64,000 nt of DNA, taken from positions 182,001 to 246,000 of the forward strand of contig NZ_CP048268.1 of assembly GCF_019469265.1 (NCBI RefSeq), written 5' to 3'. The first letter of the stretch is position 1. Each line of letters opens with the position of its first letter. Both the position numbers and the translations under genes were made by a program. Origin of the DNA: Lactobacillus panisapium (lineage in GTDB: Bacteria; Bacillota; Bacilli; Lactobacillales; Lactobacillaceae). Positions 43,343 through 52,856 of the stretch are shown here, piece after piece. The notes beneath the pieces are model-generated. The model had not been told where the DNA came from. It did not search any database and was given only the letters and a program-made list of their open reading frames with translations.

Positions 43343-44308
43343 TTAGTTAAAGACGACGATTGTACCGCCAAATAAGTGACTAAAGAAATTAGTTACATTT
43401 TGCCAAGCTTGTTCTAGCCAGTTGCGGTTTTCAGGGGTATTGACTTTGTCAAAAATGCCCTTAGCATCTTTTTTGATGTTATCGGATAAAGCTCCAGCTT
43501 GATCTTTAAACTTGTTGTCTTTTAAGGCTCCAGAATTGCGGATTTCAATTAAAACATTAATAATCTGCTGTTTTTGGTTATTGTTAATAACATCACCTAA
43601 GTGGTTAATATTAATTTGGTTGTTAACGATGTCACGAATTTGGCTGTCAGAAATGTTGTTGCCAATTTTACCCATTTCTTGTTTGGCACCGGCAACGGCG
43701 TTGTTTAATTGAGCGTCACTGTAACCATCTTTACTCTTGTTTTCCTTGGTAATTTTACTTAAAGTTCCCATTTCGTCTTGGGCGGCGTTAACCTGACTTT
43801 GATTGAGGCTTTCACCGGTTTTGTGGTAAGCAGCATAGACACCAGCTAAAGCACCAGAGCCATCGATTGGCACGGCACTAGTCACATAGATATTTGCATC
43901 AGCAATTCCGGCCGTTAGTGCGGCATTTTTATACTGATCGGCGGTAATAGTCGTGATATTGTTTTTACCTTGATAATCCAAGATTTTGACATTAATACCG
44001 CTGCCTTGAGCAGTCTTTTGAATCATTGCACTGGACCAAACGCCAGAATTAGTGGTGAAGTTAGCCCCCGAAGGATTAAGATATTTAACTAAATCGCTTC
44101 CTGTGATGGTAATAGTTTGGTAACTATTGCCGTTTAACGGCTCACTAAGCGTTTTAACTGTTCCGCTGCGCTGACCATCCGATAAAGAAGTTCCTAGGCA
44201 AACGACGGGAAGATCATCTGCCTTGACTGTTTGTTGGGGCAGAGATAGTCCCAACGTTCCGATTAATAACGTTAAAATAGTAGTAATAATAGTTGTTGCT
44301 TTTTTCAT
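43343..44308 (-). CDS. DUF1002 secreted protein
   Basis: 321 aa. Signal peptide (about 1-29, ending TVKAD) and a DUF1002 domain (LGTSLSDGQRSGTVKTL, LNPSGANFTTNSGVWSSAMI, TSAVPIDGSGALAGVYAAY). The C-terminal third is helical. Related to Bacillus YpuA; function unknown. No wall anchor is visible. Confidence 0.85.
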   Translation of the reverse strand: MKKATTIITTILTLLIGTLGLSLPQQTVKADDLPVVCLGTSLSDGQRSGTVKTLSEPLNGNSYQTITITGSDLVKYLNPSGANFTTNSGVWSSAMIQKTAQGSGINVKILDYQGKNNITTITADQYKNAALTAGIADANIYVTSAVPIDGSGALAGVYAAYHKTGESLNQSQVNAAQDEMGTLSKITKENKSKDGYSDAQLNNAVAGAKQEMGKIGNNISDSQIRDIVNNQININHLGDVINNNQKQQIINVLIEIRNSGALKDNKFKDQAGALSDNIKKDAKGIFDKVNTPENRNWLEQAWQNVTNFFSHLFGGTIVVFN

Positions 44309-44449
44309 AAAATAATCAACTCCTTGTTTATTGCTATTAATTATACTAAATGCTGATTACAAAAGTTTAAAATCGCTTTTTAGACCATCCGGTTTACGAT
44401 ATTTTTAATATTTTAGATGGTATAATAAAAAACAATGAGGGAGGTAGCG

Positions 44450-45295
44450 ATGATTCAGCAACCTGAATTAACTGTCATAATGCCGGTCTACAATGTTGAA
44501 AAATATTTGCCGCGAGCACTAGAACACTTGGCTAAACAGAGCAACCCGAATTTCAAATTGTTGATTGTCAATGATGGTTCAACTGATAATACGAGAAAAA
44601 TTGCGGAAAGTTACCGGAATGATTTTCACGACTTAAAAATTATAAATAAACCTAATGGCGGTTTGTCTGATGCCCGCAATGTTGGAATCGACAACGTTGA
44701 TACGCCGTATTTTACCTTTCACGATGGTGATGATTGGGTAGATTCTGGTTATACCGACTTTTTTGTCCGAGCTTTTCATGAGCATCCCGAAGCAGCAATG
44801 GTTTCTTGCGGCTTTTGGCTTGATTACGAAAATAAGAAAGGTTCCGTGCCAGCAACTAAGAAGAAAGTAAACGGGATGAAAGAAAAATTGCGCAGTTATC
44901 AGCTTATCTGCAATCCACTAGGATCATTATTTGACAATCACTTCTTAGCAACACCAGTTAAAGGCTACACATGGAATAAGGGCTATAAGCTTTCCGTTGT
45001 TCGGCAAAATCACTTGCGTTTTATGGGCAACTTGGCATTTATGGAAGACCAGATTTTCAATGTGCAGTATTTAGCTAAAACAGATGGCTTTTATTGTGAC
45101 AGCACGCCGCTATACCATTATTGGCAGCGCAAAGACAGTATGGTCCATAACTTCAATTTAAAGATGATTCCTGATAACTTTCGGGCAAATTATATTATCC
45201 TTAAAACGATGATACGTAGTTTGTGGCAAGAGCACAAAAAGGAAAAAGGTTCTGAGCAAGAGCTGCTTGAGGCTAGTGAAAGGGATCAGCGATGA
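44450..45295 (+). CDS. Family 2 glycosyltransferase
   Basis: 281 aa GT-A fold. LTVIMPVYNVEKYLPRALEH (N-terminal motif), LIVNDGSTDNTRKIAE, GGLSDARNVGI and the DxD-like FHDGDDWVDSGY. No membrane segment. GGGAGG fits the ATG at 44450. The last codons overlap the start of the next hydrolase by four bases (ATGA), so the pair is coupled. Product (wall polysaccharide or glycolipid) unknown. Confidence 0.92.
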   Translation: MIQQPELTVIMPVYNVEKYLPRALEHLAKQSNPNFKLLIVNDGSTDNTRKIAESYRNDFHDLKIINKPNGGLSDARNVGIDNVDTPYFTFHDGDDWVDSGYTDFFVRAFHEHPEAAMVSCGFWLDYENKKGSVPATKKKVNGMKEKLRSYQLICNPLGSLFDNHFLATPVKGYTWNKGYKLSVVRQNHLRFMGNLAFMEDQIFNVQYLAKTDGFYCDSTPLYHYWQRKDSMVHNFNLKMIPDNFRANYIILKTMIRSLWQEHKKEKGSEQELLEASERDQR

Positions 45296-45948
45296 GAGAA
45301 AAAGTTAACGGTAACGAATTATATTACAGCAAACTGGGTAAGGGAGAACCACTTCTTTTATTGCACGGTCATCACTTAGATGGCGGGATGTTTGACCAGA
45401 TTATTGCCCCGCTTGGACTTTATTACACAGTTTATGTCCTTGATATGCGCGGACACGGCTTAAGTGAAGGCGAAATAGCGCAACATTATCAGACTGAAGT
45501 TAAAGATGTCGCTGATTTTATTGATCAGGTTGGCATTCGGGGCTGTTATTGTTTTGGCTTTGATGCTGGTGGCTTAGTTGCAATGATGCTTGCAAGCCAA
45601 GACCAAAAGGCCTTTAAAAAGTTGATGGTTGCCGGCGTATTTGTCAATGGCAATGGCATTAGACCATATCATTACTTAACTGAGGGGATTTTGCGCTTTT
45701 TGAGGCGTAATCGTGACAGTGAAGTAGAATTGACCGAAAGCTTTATGTCCGTTGATAGCTTAAAGGCAATCTCAATTCCAACGTATTGTGTTGTTGGTGA
45801 AAAAGACTGGGTCAAGGTAGAACATGTTCGCTGGTACAGTCAGATTATTCCGCAGGGCCAGCTTCTTGTAATGCCGAGACAGAAACATGAAAGTTATGCT
45901 GTGAAAAGTTTTAAACTTCTTAATTTAATGGAAGATTTTTTTAAATAA
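45292..45948 (+). CDS. Alpha/beta hydrolase with Asp at the nucleophile position
   Basis: 218 aa. LLLLHGHHLDGGMFDQI (oxyanion), VLDMRGHGLSEG, then CFGFDAGGLVAMM, where the nucleophile elbow G-x-D-x-G has Asp 91 instead of Ser. CVVGEKDWVKVEHVRWYS (acid) and MPRQKHESYAVK (His) follow. Asp nucleophiles are known in haloalkane dehalogenases and epoxide hydrolases of this fold. Coupled to the glycosyltransferase. Terminator behind it. Confidence 0.85.
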   Translation: MREKVNGNELYYSKLGKGEPLLLLHGHHLDGGMFDQIIAPLGLYYTVYVLDMRGHGLSEGEIAQHYQTEVKDVADFIDQVGIRGCYCFGFDAGGLVAMMLASQDQKAFKKLMVAGVFVNGNGIRPYHYLTEGILRFLRRNRDSEVELTESFMSVDSLKAISIPTYCVVGEKDWVKVEHVRWYSQIIPQGQLLVMPRQKHESYAVKSFKLLNLMEDFFK

Positions 45949-45959
45949 ATATTTTTTAA

Positions 45960-45995
45960 CAAAACGTCGAAAAAGTTTTCGGCGTTTTGTTTTGA
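45960..45995 (+). terminator. Terminator after the glycosyltransferase/hydrolase pair
   Basis: AAAACGTCGAAAA and TTTTCGGCGTTTT form a near-perfect stem. Confidence 0.85.
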
Positions 45996-46076
45996 TTTTT
46001 ACCTTTTCTAGGCACTAGGGACTTTTTTTGGTTATAATAGACTTGCAAAGATAGTATTTTAAATAAAGAGGTAGCT

Positions 46077-47057
46077 ATGAACAAAGAAGAACTTCTTCAG
46101 TTAATGCATCCAATGAAGTTAATTGGGTTAAGTGGTAATCCTGCTTTAAACGAAAAGATCGCCACGATTTTGAAAAAACCGCTAATTGAAACTGCTGTGC
46201 AGCATTTTAGCGATGGCGAAATTCAGGTTAATATTGGTGAAAGCGTCAGAGGATGTGACGTTTTTGTTATCCAGTCAATTCAAGATCCAGTCAACGAAAA
46301 CTTTATGGAATTAGAAATTGTCTTGGATGCATTGCACCGCGCTTCTGCGCACCGAATTAACGTTGTTGTGCCTTACTTGGCATATTCGCGTTCTGATACT
46401 AAGACACGTTCCCGTGAACCAATTACAGCTAAACTGGTTGCTAATTTATTGCAGATTACCGGCTTAGACCATTTAATTGCTTTAGATTTACATGCTTCGC
46501 AAATTCAAGGCTTTTATAATGTTCCGGTTGACCATCTGCACGCAATGCCGCTGTTAGCGCAATACTTCCTTGATAATGGAATTGCGACTAAAGAAGAAGA
46601 CGATATTGTTGTTGTTTCACCTGATCATTCAGGAGCAAAATTAGCGCGGAACTTTGGGCAGTTCTTTGATGCGCCAATCGCAATTGTTGACCAGCGTCGT
46701 GAACGTTATGACACTGATGTGCATGACATGATTGGTGACGTTAAGGACAAGAAATGTATTATTGTCGATGATTTGATTGACACAGGTTCACGCATTTCTT
46801 CTTCAACTAAATCAGTTTTAGCAGCTGGCGCTAAAAAAGTTTATGTTGCAGCTACGCATGCACTTCTTTCACAAAATGCACTGGAAACGCTTAATGAATT
46901 GCCAATTGAACAAATAGTGGTAACTGACACAATTAAGCACAGCCACTATCCAGACAGAATGGTTCGGATTTCCGTCGATTTGCTTTTGGCTCGTGGAATT
47001 AATTATGTGTATAATGATCGCTCAATGCATTTGTTAAGTGAAAGTGACTTAAAATAA
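46077..47057 (+). CDS. prs: Ribose-phosphate pyrophosphokinase (PRPP synthetase)
   Basis: 326 aa. Motifs: FSDGEIQVNIGESVRGCDVF, RSDTKTRSREPITAKLVA, DLHASQIQGFYNVPVDHL, VVSPDHSGAKLARNF and the PRPP loop CIIVDDLIDTGSRIS. Makes PRPP from ribose-5-phosphate and ATP. Single gene; lactobacilli often carry more than one copy. Confidence 0.96.
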   Translation: MNKEELLQLMHPMKLIGLSGNPALNEKIATILKKPLIETAVQHFSDGEIQVNIGESVRGCDVFVIQSIQDPVNENFMELEIVLDALHRASAHRINVVVPYLAYSRSDTKTRSREPITAKLVANLLQITGLDHLIALDLHASQIQGFYNVPVDHLHAMPLLAQYFLDNGIATKEEDDIVVVSPDHSGAKLARNFGQFFDAPIAIVDQRRERYDTDVHDMIGDVKDKKCIIVDDLIDTGSRISSSTKSVLAAGAKKVYVAATHALLSQNALETLNELPIEQIVVTDTIKHSHYPDRMVRISVDLLLARGINYVYNDRSMHLLSESDLK

Positions 47058-47197
47058 TTTAATAATTGGCTTTTATTTTTAAATACTTATAAACGTTGTT
47101 GCTTCAATATTTTTTAGTGCTATGATGTATTTTTGTTTATTTATTTTATAACATTGGTATAATAAAAAACAAAATGCGTAGGAACGGAGAATCCATT

Positions 47198-47881
47198 ATG
47201 GCACGAAGGAAAAATTATAAGAGAAGACGAATTATTTTAAGTAATACCTTTCATTTAATTAGGGAAAATGGCATGGACAATGTGTCATTTCAGATGATTG
47301 CAGAAAAATCAGGGATTTCCAAATCTCTTCTTCAATCATATTATCCCCATAAAGCAAAGTTAACGGATGACGTGGTTCGTAATATTCTTAATACCTTGGA
47401 TGAGCAGGTAAGAAAATCCAACCATGCCAAGGAGGGCAATATTTGTGCCCGAACTAAGGCTTTTATTTATACGATTGCGATGCTGGGAATCTATGACAAG
47501 GGACTCAAGCGAATTATTTCTGAAGTTTTCAGTAGTAACGAGACCCTTGATAATTGGAGCCAAATGCTTAATAGCTGGGTAAAAGATAACCAAATTTTTG
47601 ATGAAGATGCTTTTGATTTAAATGAAGTAGAGTATGGCATTGCATTTGTAGTAACTGGGGTTGGCCGGCTATACCATGACAGTAAAAGATTTAGTCTATC
47701 TGCCGAGCAGCTGGCAGATTACGCTACTAGTTCATTAATGTATAGTTTCCTGCATTGCACCCCAGAACAGGTTAACCACGCTCTTGAAGCTGGTCATGAG
47801 ATCATTAAATCAACTGATATCGAAGCAATTCATCACGCAATTGATACGATGTTTGATGAAGAAAAAGAGATCGTCTGTTAG
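47198..47881 (+). CDS. TetR-family transcriptional regulator
   Basis: 227 aa. N-terminal helix-turn-helix ILSNTFHLIRENGMDNVSFQ ... MIAEKSGISKSLLQSYYPHK (about 13-55), helical ligand domain behind it. CGGAG lies before the ATG at 47198. The membrane protein starts 12 nt after the stop and is its likely target or partner. Confidence 0.88.
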   Translation: MARRKNYKRRRIILSNTFHLIRENGMDNVSFQMIAEKSGISKSLLQSYYPHKAKLTDDVVRNILNTLDEQVRKSNHAKEGNICARTKAFIYTIAMLGIYDKGLKRIISEVFSSNETLDNWSQMLNSWVKDNQIFDEDAFDLNEVEYGIAFVVTGVGRLYHDSKRFSLSAEQLADYATSSLMYSFLHCTPEQVNHALEAGHEIIKSTDIEAIHHAIDTMFDEEKEIVC

Positions 47882-47892
47882 GAAGGAAAAAT

Positions 47893-48720
47893 ATGGCAAA
47901 TGGCGCGCGAGATGATCTGCGCAGAGTAACTCAGGAACAGAATGACCAATATCAAAAGGTACTGTCCTTTATTATTTATCTAATTGTGACGCTTATTATG
48001 GTTACGGTTACTTTTCTCAATCCTTTTTTCATGAAGAATCAGATTAGAACTGACAATAATGAAGCCATCATTGTTAGGCAGGTCAACAAGCACTTTGATA
48101 CACTTGCTAGCGAGATTGGGGCCAATAAGAATGGCAATGCCAATCTTTTGACTACTAAGCAAACGCAACCGATTGCCGATCATATTATTGATTATACTTT
48201 GGGTGCTTTTTTTAAGTTTAATAATCTTAATTTAGCTAACCAAATTTTATACGACATTGATTTAAATATTGACCAAGGGGCATCAAGCGATGCTCAGTTG
48301 GTTCAGCAAAAATTAAAAAAGCAGGGCAGTAATGCACCTTATGAAGTAGTTGATGCGTTCAGTTTAAATACAATGATGGTGGGCAGCAATGTTGCAACGG
48401 CATTACTGCTGCTTAATATTATTGTGTTAGTAATGGCTGCTATCAGCTTGCGCTCGCTTATTAGTGACTTGCGCACAGAGATGACTTCGAAAAAGTTAAC
48501 CCATACTATTACGGGTGCGGCCATGTGGGCAAGTTTTTGGCTAATGCTGATTGCGGGAATAATTGCGCTTATTCCAATAGTTTTTAATGTCAGGGAAATT
48601 GCTGTTTTTGGCTATATTTTGGAAATTAGCAGCAGTATATTCTTGGATTTTGTAATTGTGGGGGTTGTCCTCTACATTTTAAGTGCCATTTTATGGGAAT
48701 TTACAGCGCAAGAAAATTAG
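47893..48720 (+). CDS. Membrane protein of unknown function (275 aa)
   Basis: Not recognised. A long helix 1 (about 24-42), an extracytoplasmic loop with polar residues (50-155), then three helices (about 160-185, 205-230, 240-268). The overall pattern (one helix, loop, three helices) is seen in several small regulated membrane proteins. GGAAGG ribosome site. Operon with the TetR gene. Confidence 0.75.
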   Translation: MANGARDDLRRVTQEQNDQYQKVLSFIIYLIVTLIMVTVTFLNPFFMKNQIRTDNNEAIIVRQVNKHFDTLASEIGANKNGNANLLTTKQTQPIADHIIDYTLGAFFKFNNLNLANQILYDIDLNIDQGASSDAQLVQQKLKKQGSNAPYEVVDAFSLNTMMVGSNVATALLLLNIIVLVMAAISLRSLISDLRTEMTSKKLTHTITGAAMWASFWLMLIAGIIALIPIVFNVREIAVFGYILEISSSIFLDFVIVGVVLYILSAILWEFTAQEN

Positions 48721-48830
48721 CTGCTTAACTTACTCCTTGACCTTCTAAAAGCTCCTGACTAATTAATAAGTGAATTGTTCAGGTGACCCTGTCTTTTTTA
48801 AATAGGCAATTACGAACTAAGGAGTTAATA

Positions 48831-49307
48831 ATGAAAATTTACTTTGCAAATGCTCTGTTTTCTCAGGCAGAAATCAATTATAATGCCCAATTAGCAGCTA
48901 AAATTCGTCAACTAGATCCTGCAATTGATCTATATTTGCCGCAGGAAAATGCTGCAATTAATGATAAAGAAGCGTATGCCGATTCAAAAATGATTGCTCA
49001 GGCCGATACTGATAAGCTCCTTCAAAGTGATTTAATGGTTGCCGTTCTTGATGGTCTCAGTATTGATAATGGGGTAGCAAGCGAAATCGGTATTGCCTAC
49101 GCTAAAGAAATTCCGATTATTGGTCTGTACACGGATACACGACAAAAGGGCAGTAATAATAAGCAAAAATTAGCTGCACTAAGTGAAATCGCTGAAAATC
49201 AATTTCACTACGTAAACCTTTATACAACGGGACTAATTAAGCTAAATGGGACAATTGTTAATAATGAACCTGATTTATTACAGGCAGTTGCAAAGTATTT
49301 AAAATAG
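48831..49307 (+). CDS. Nucleoside 2-deoxyribosyltransferase
   Basis: 158 aa, normal length for lactobacillus NDT. KIYFANALFSQAEINYN (N-terminal strand and loop) and VAVLDGLSIDNGVASEIGIA, holding the conserved Asp and nucleophile Glu. It exchanges bases between deoxyribonucleosides for salvage. AAGGAG fits the ATG at 48831. Confidence 0.92.
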   Translation: MKIYFANALFSQAEINYNAQLAAKIRQLDPAIDLYLPQENAAINDKEAYADSKMIAQADTDKLLQSDLMVAVLDGLSIDNGVASEIGIAYAKEIPIIGLYTDTRQKGSNNKQKLAALSEIAENQFHYVNLYTTGLIKLNGTIVNNEPDLLQAVAKYLK

Positions 49308-49314
49308 CAAAATA

Positions 49315-49347
49315 AAGCCACGGAAGTAAAATTTCCGTGGCTTTTTT
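49315..49347 (+). terminator. Terminator after the deoxyribosyltransferase gene
   Basis: AGCCACGGAA and TTCCGTGGCT form a perfect 10-bp stem followed by six T residues. Confidence 0.85.
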
Positions 49348-49357
49348 CTGTCATAAA

Positions 49358-50347
49358 TTAGTTGCTGCCTAGTCGAAAAAGCTTGAAATGATAAGAAAGA
49401 ACTCCCGCAATATCAACCCGGTATTCATGCCCATTAACTAAGGGAGTAGCTCCCGGAGAATAAGTAATAATGGTTGTAAAATTGCCATAGCCGGAATTAT
49501 GATAATTGTGAACTTCCTGAGCTTGATAAGTTGTTTGCGTATCCTCATCGGTAATAGTAATTTGCGGAATTTCTTTAATTACCTGATCGGAGCTATAAAA
49601 AGACCAAGCAATGTTTTGTCCTTGGACTAATTCGAGCGGAAAAACGCCTGAACTAGGATAAGTAACTTGCTGTTGACTTGGCTTGCGAAAGACGTCAGCT
49701 GAATTAAGAACTTTTTGAACAGAATAGCGATAACCGTTTTTTCCGTAAGCGGCTCCGATTCCGGTTGTAGTCAGTCTAGTTGAGAGTAACCAGGCACGGT
49801 GTCCTGTGTCTGGCCCGGATAAATTATAGCGATCAGTAATTAAATCAGTAATTACATCGCCTGCAGTTTGGTCATGAGTATTAAAGTTAAGATTAGCAGA
49901 ATTGGAAGTGGAGCGGGCGATTTGCCAAATCGCTTTGCTAACGTTGCGCGGCCTTTTTTCATAAGGAAGGTTGTGCTGGTTAATTAACGGATTGGCATTT
50001 AAGGTTGCCAAGACGGCGGCCGTTTTTTGTGCATCAATACTGTCTTGTTTGGCCTCAGCTATTGGTGTTAAGCCGAAAAGTCCGCGATAATAATTAATGT
50101 AAGCGAGTTGATCACTAAGATAAGTCGGGGTTAGCACGCCTTCTTTAAATTTGCGGTTGAGCTGCGGCTTAGTTACATAGAGGTTATCTTCATTAAAAGG
50201 AGTTTTATCTAAAGCAGCATACTCTTGTTGCAATTGCTTTACTTGGTTTGCTTCACTTGGCGTGAAATTAGCCGCGTGAGTAGTTGTAGCGCTAAATGGA
50301 AAAATGAAAAGTAGGCTGGTAAGTATAATAGATAATTTGCGTAACAT
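49358..50347 (-). CDS. CAP (SCP/PR1) domain secreted protein
   Basis: 329 aa. Signal peptide (about 1-25, ending TTHAA). CAP domain about 80-215: LAYINYYRGLFGLTPI, NQHNLPYEKRP, NFNTHDQTAGDVITDLI, HRAWLLSTRLTTTGIGAAY. The C-terminal part is beta-rich. No SLAP or LPxTG anchor. CAP proteins may bind lipid or cleave; role in lactobacilli is unclear. Confidence 0.88.
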   Translation of the reverse strand: MLRKLSIILTSLLFIFPFSATTTHAANFTPSEANQVKQLQQEYAALDKTPFNEDNLYVTKPQLNRKFKEGVLTPTYLSDQLAYINYYRGLFGLTPIAEAKQDSIDAQKTAAVLATLNANPLINQHNLPYEKRPRNVSKAIWQIARSTSNSANLNFNTHDQTAGDVITDLITDRYNLSGPDTGHRAWLLSTRLTTTGIGAAYGKNGYRYSVQKVLNSADVFRKPSQQQVTYPSSGVFPLELVQGQNIAWSFYSSDQVIKEIPQITITDEDTQTTYQAQEVHNYHNSGYGNFTTIITYSPGATPLVNGHEYRVDIAGVLSYHFKLFRLGSN

Positions 50348-50455
50348 TTTTCAAGACGCCTCCTAACTATGAAATATTATAAGGCAAAAAAGCCCTTTAG
50401 ATAGCTACAAAACAAAAAATTAAGAAAAGCTGGTAGAAAAGAGCGTTTATTAAAT

Positions 50456-51508
50456 ATGATTAACCCAAACATACCACAAGCAAGAAATGTTGAACTGAAA
50501 TTGGTTAGTAATCTTGATGATTGGGACGGCGTTACTGGTCCGGTTGACCGTGATTTGCGTCAAGTCGTTGTTCAAAAAGCAACAATCGGCAAGAATTATA
50601 CTTATGCCTTGCAACACGTTGCTGGTGATACTTTTGTTTATCGCAGCCACAATGGTCAAAATGTTAACTTTAATAAAAATAAGCCGGTGTTGTTCATGAC
50701 GGGAACTGCTGCAGGGCATACCCAAACATTTGAATATGCGAATAAATTTGGTCAATATTTTGTGGGAACTAAGCCAAATGACCTTAATATGAGCAGTACG
50801 TGGTCGAGTTGGTCAAAGCAGATTGCCCGGGTTTCCCTGTGGCACGCACAAAAATATCGTTCTAATACAAGCGTGCAACCTCGGCTGGCAAACTTAAATC
50901 ATGCAGGTAGCGACTTTGGTGTTGGTTGTGCAGGTGACCAATTTGCCCGCGTCGAGGCGGCCGTTTCACCTGATGGTCAATATTTTATGATTGCTTACGG
51001 TGATAACGATCATAATGGTTACTTTGCACTATACCGCCTGAGTGCAATTAATGATGCCTTGGATCATGCCACAACTGCCAGCAAATATGTTGATATAACA
51101 ACTGTACAATGCCTTGCCGCTTTTAAAATTCCAACTTTATCTGGCAATCAAGGACAGGTAGGGTCTTTGCAAGGATTTGCCCTTGATCATTATGTTGTTA
51201 ATCACAACGACCAGTTTAATCTTTATCTTTCTAGCCAGCCATCTACTGATATAGCTGGCTTTGACCGTAAAATTGTCAAAATTCCGTGGGGCGAAGTTAA
51301 CGCTGCCGGTTGGGAATTAGTTGATTTGACAACTGCAACAGAACTGGCAATTCCAGGCTATTATACGGAAGTTGAAGGCATTCAGGTTGTAAGTAATAAC
51401 AATGTTTTGGTGACGGTTGCCTACCACCAACTGCACGATTTTGCTAATCCAACTAAGCATCCCACTAAAATTAATAAAATTTACCAAGTAACTTGGGGAC
51501 TTTTATAG
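50456..51508 (+). CDS. Helveticin J-family protein (class III bacteriocin-like)
   Basis: 350 aa. VVQKATIGKNYTYALQHVAG, YANKFGQYFVGTKPN and NLNHAGSDFGVGCAGDQFAR are the helveticin J family motifs; helveticin J is a heat-labile 37-kDa protein. No signal peptide is present, as in the family. No neighbouring immunity or transport gene is visible, so it may be an orphan. AGAAAAGAG ribosome site. Whether it is bactericidal is not shown. Confidence 0.87.
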   Translation: MINPNIPQARNVELKLVSNLDDWDGVTGPVDRDLRQVVVQKATIGKNYTYALQHVAGDTFVYRSHNGQNVNFNKNKPVLFMTGTAAGHTQTFEYANKFGQYFVGTKPNDLNMSSTWSSWSKQIARVSLWHAQKYRSNTSVQPRLANLNHAGSDFGVGCAGDQFARVEAAVSPDGQYFMIAYGDNDHNGYFALYRLSAINDALDHATTASKYVDITTVQCLAAFKIPTLSGNQGQVGSLQGFALDHYVVNHNDQFNLYLSSQPSTDIAGFDRKIVKIPWGEVNAAGWELVDLTTATELAIPGYYTEVEGIQVVSNNNVLVTVAYHQLHDFANPTKHPTKINKIYQVTWGLL

Positions 51509-51744
51509 CCAACAATAATGTTCGGAAAAAATATTGGATTAAAAGTCAAAATGATTAAGAGCAAAGCGAATTTTCACAATGAAAAAAAGCGGACTATTAA
51601 CTAATTGAAAAATTACTCATGTTTTTTAAGATTTAGGTTCGGATTAAAAAAATATTTCTAAAATTCGGCTAATTTGTGCTTTTTTAGGCTTACATTGCCG
51701 TATAATTAAAAAGTTAGAAACATTAATTAAGAGGTAAAAATAAA

Positions 51745-52830
51745 ATGACTAGGAAAACACAGGTTGGCCTAATTTTTGGTGGCAATTCATCCGAATATGA
51801 AGTCTCAATTATGTCAGGCCACAATATTTATAATGCAATTGATCAAGATAAGTTTGATGTTCACCCGATTTGGATTACCAATGACGGGTACTTGGCTAGT
51901 GAAGCAGATTCTTTTAAGGTACTTAAAGATCCACACTATACGGTGCAAAATCCGTACAAAGTCGCTAATATTTCTAATCTAATTGAGTTAGCTAATTTAC
52001 CTGAAATCGATGTTTTCTTCCCAATTGTCCACGGTAACTTAGGCGAGGATGGCAGCCTGCAAGGTTTATTTAGAATTTTGGATAAGCCATTTGTAGGTGA
52101 CGATGTTCTATCCGCTGCAGTAACAATGGATAAGGAATTTACCAAGATTTTGGCGCAACGAGCTGGTGTTCCAGTTGCCGACTGGATTGCAATTAAACGC
52201 TTTGAATATGACGAAGAAAATAATGCTAAATGTGATTACGCAAAAGTAAGCGAAAAATTGGGTGGCGACTTGTTTGTTAAGCCATCTAATCAAGGCTCAT
52301 CTGTTGGGGTTCACCATGTTACAAGCGAGAAAGAATACCGTGAAGCTTTAGCCGATGCCTTTAGGTATGATGATAAAGTTTTAGTAGAAGAAACGATTCA
52401 TGGTACTGAAGTTGAAGTTGCTGTTTTAGGCAATGACAAGCCGCTTGTTTCTGGGGTAGGCCAAATTATTAACGCTGCGGGAACCTTCTATAGTTATGAA
52501 AATAAATATGATGATGATTCCACCACAACACTGCAGATTCCAGCCGAATTACCAGCAGAAATTGTTGAAAAAATTCGGGCTAATGCTTTAAAAGTTTACC
52601 AGGCAACTGAATGTAGTGGTTTGGCTCGGGTTGACTCTACTTTACGTGAAAGTGACCAGAAGATTGTTTTGACTGAAGTCAATGCATTACCAGGTTTTAC
52701 TAACATTAGTATGTATCCAAAACTGTTCGAAGAAGCTGGTATTCCTTATTCTGAATTAATCACACGGTTAATTGAAATCGGCCAAGAACGTTATGAGCAT
52801 AAAAAGACGTTGCTACATAAAATCGGTTAA
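51745..52830 (+). CDS. ddl: D-alanine-D-alanine ligase
   Basis: 361 aa ATP-grasp enzyme for peptidoglycan. GLIFGGNSSEYEVSIMSGHN, GNLGEDGSLQGLF, DLFVKPSNQGSSVGVHHV, EVNALPGFTNISMYPKLF. TTAAGAGG ribosome site; TATAAT about 45 nt upstream. Confidence 0.97.
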   Translation: MTRKTQVGLIFGGNSSEYEVSIMSGHNIYNAIDQDKFDVHPIWITNDGYLASEADSFKVLKDPHYTVQNPYKVANISNLIELANLPEIDVFFPIVHGNLGEDGSLQGLFRILDKPFVGDDVLSAAVTMDKEFTKILAQRAGVPVADWIAIKRFEYDEENNAKCDYAKVSEKLGGDLFVKPSNQGSSVGVHHVTSEKEYREALADAFRYDDKVLVEETIHGTEVEVAVLGNDKPLVSGVGQIINAAGTFYSYENKYDDDSTTTLQIPAELPAEIVEKIRANALKVYQATECSGLARVDSTLRESDQKIVLTEVNALPGFTNISMYPKLFEEAGIPYSELITRLIEIGQERYEHKKTLLHKIG

Positions 52831-52856
52831 TTAGATTGTGCTGGGAGTAATATTTT

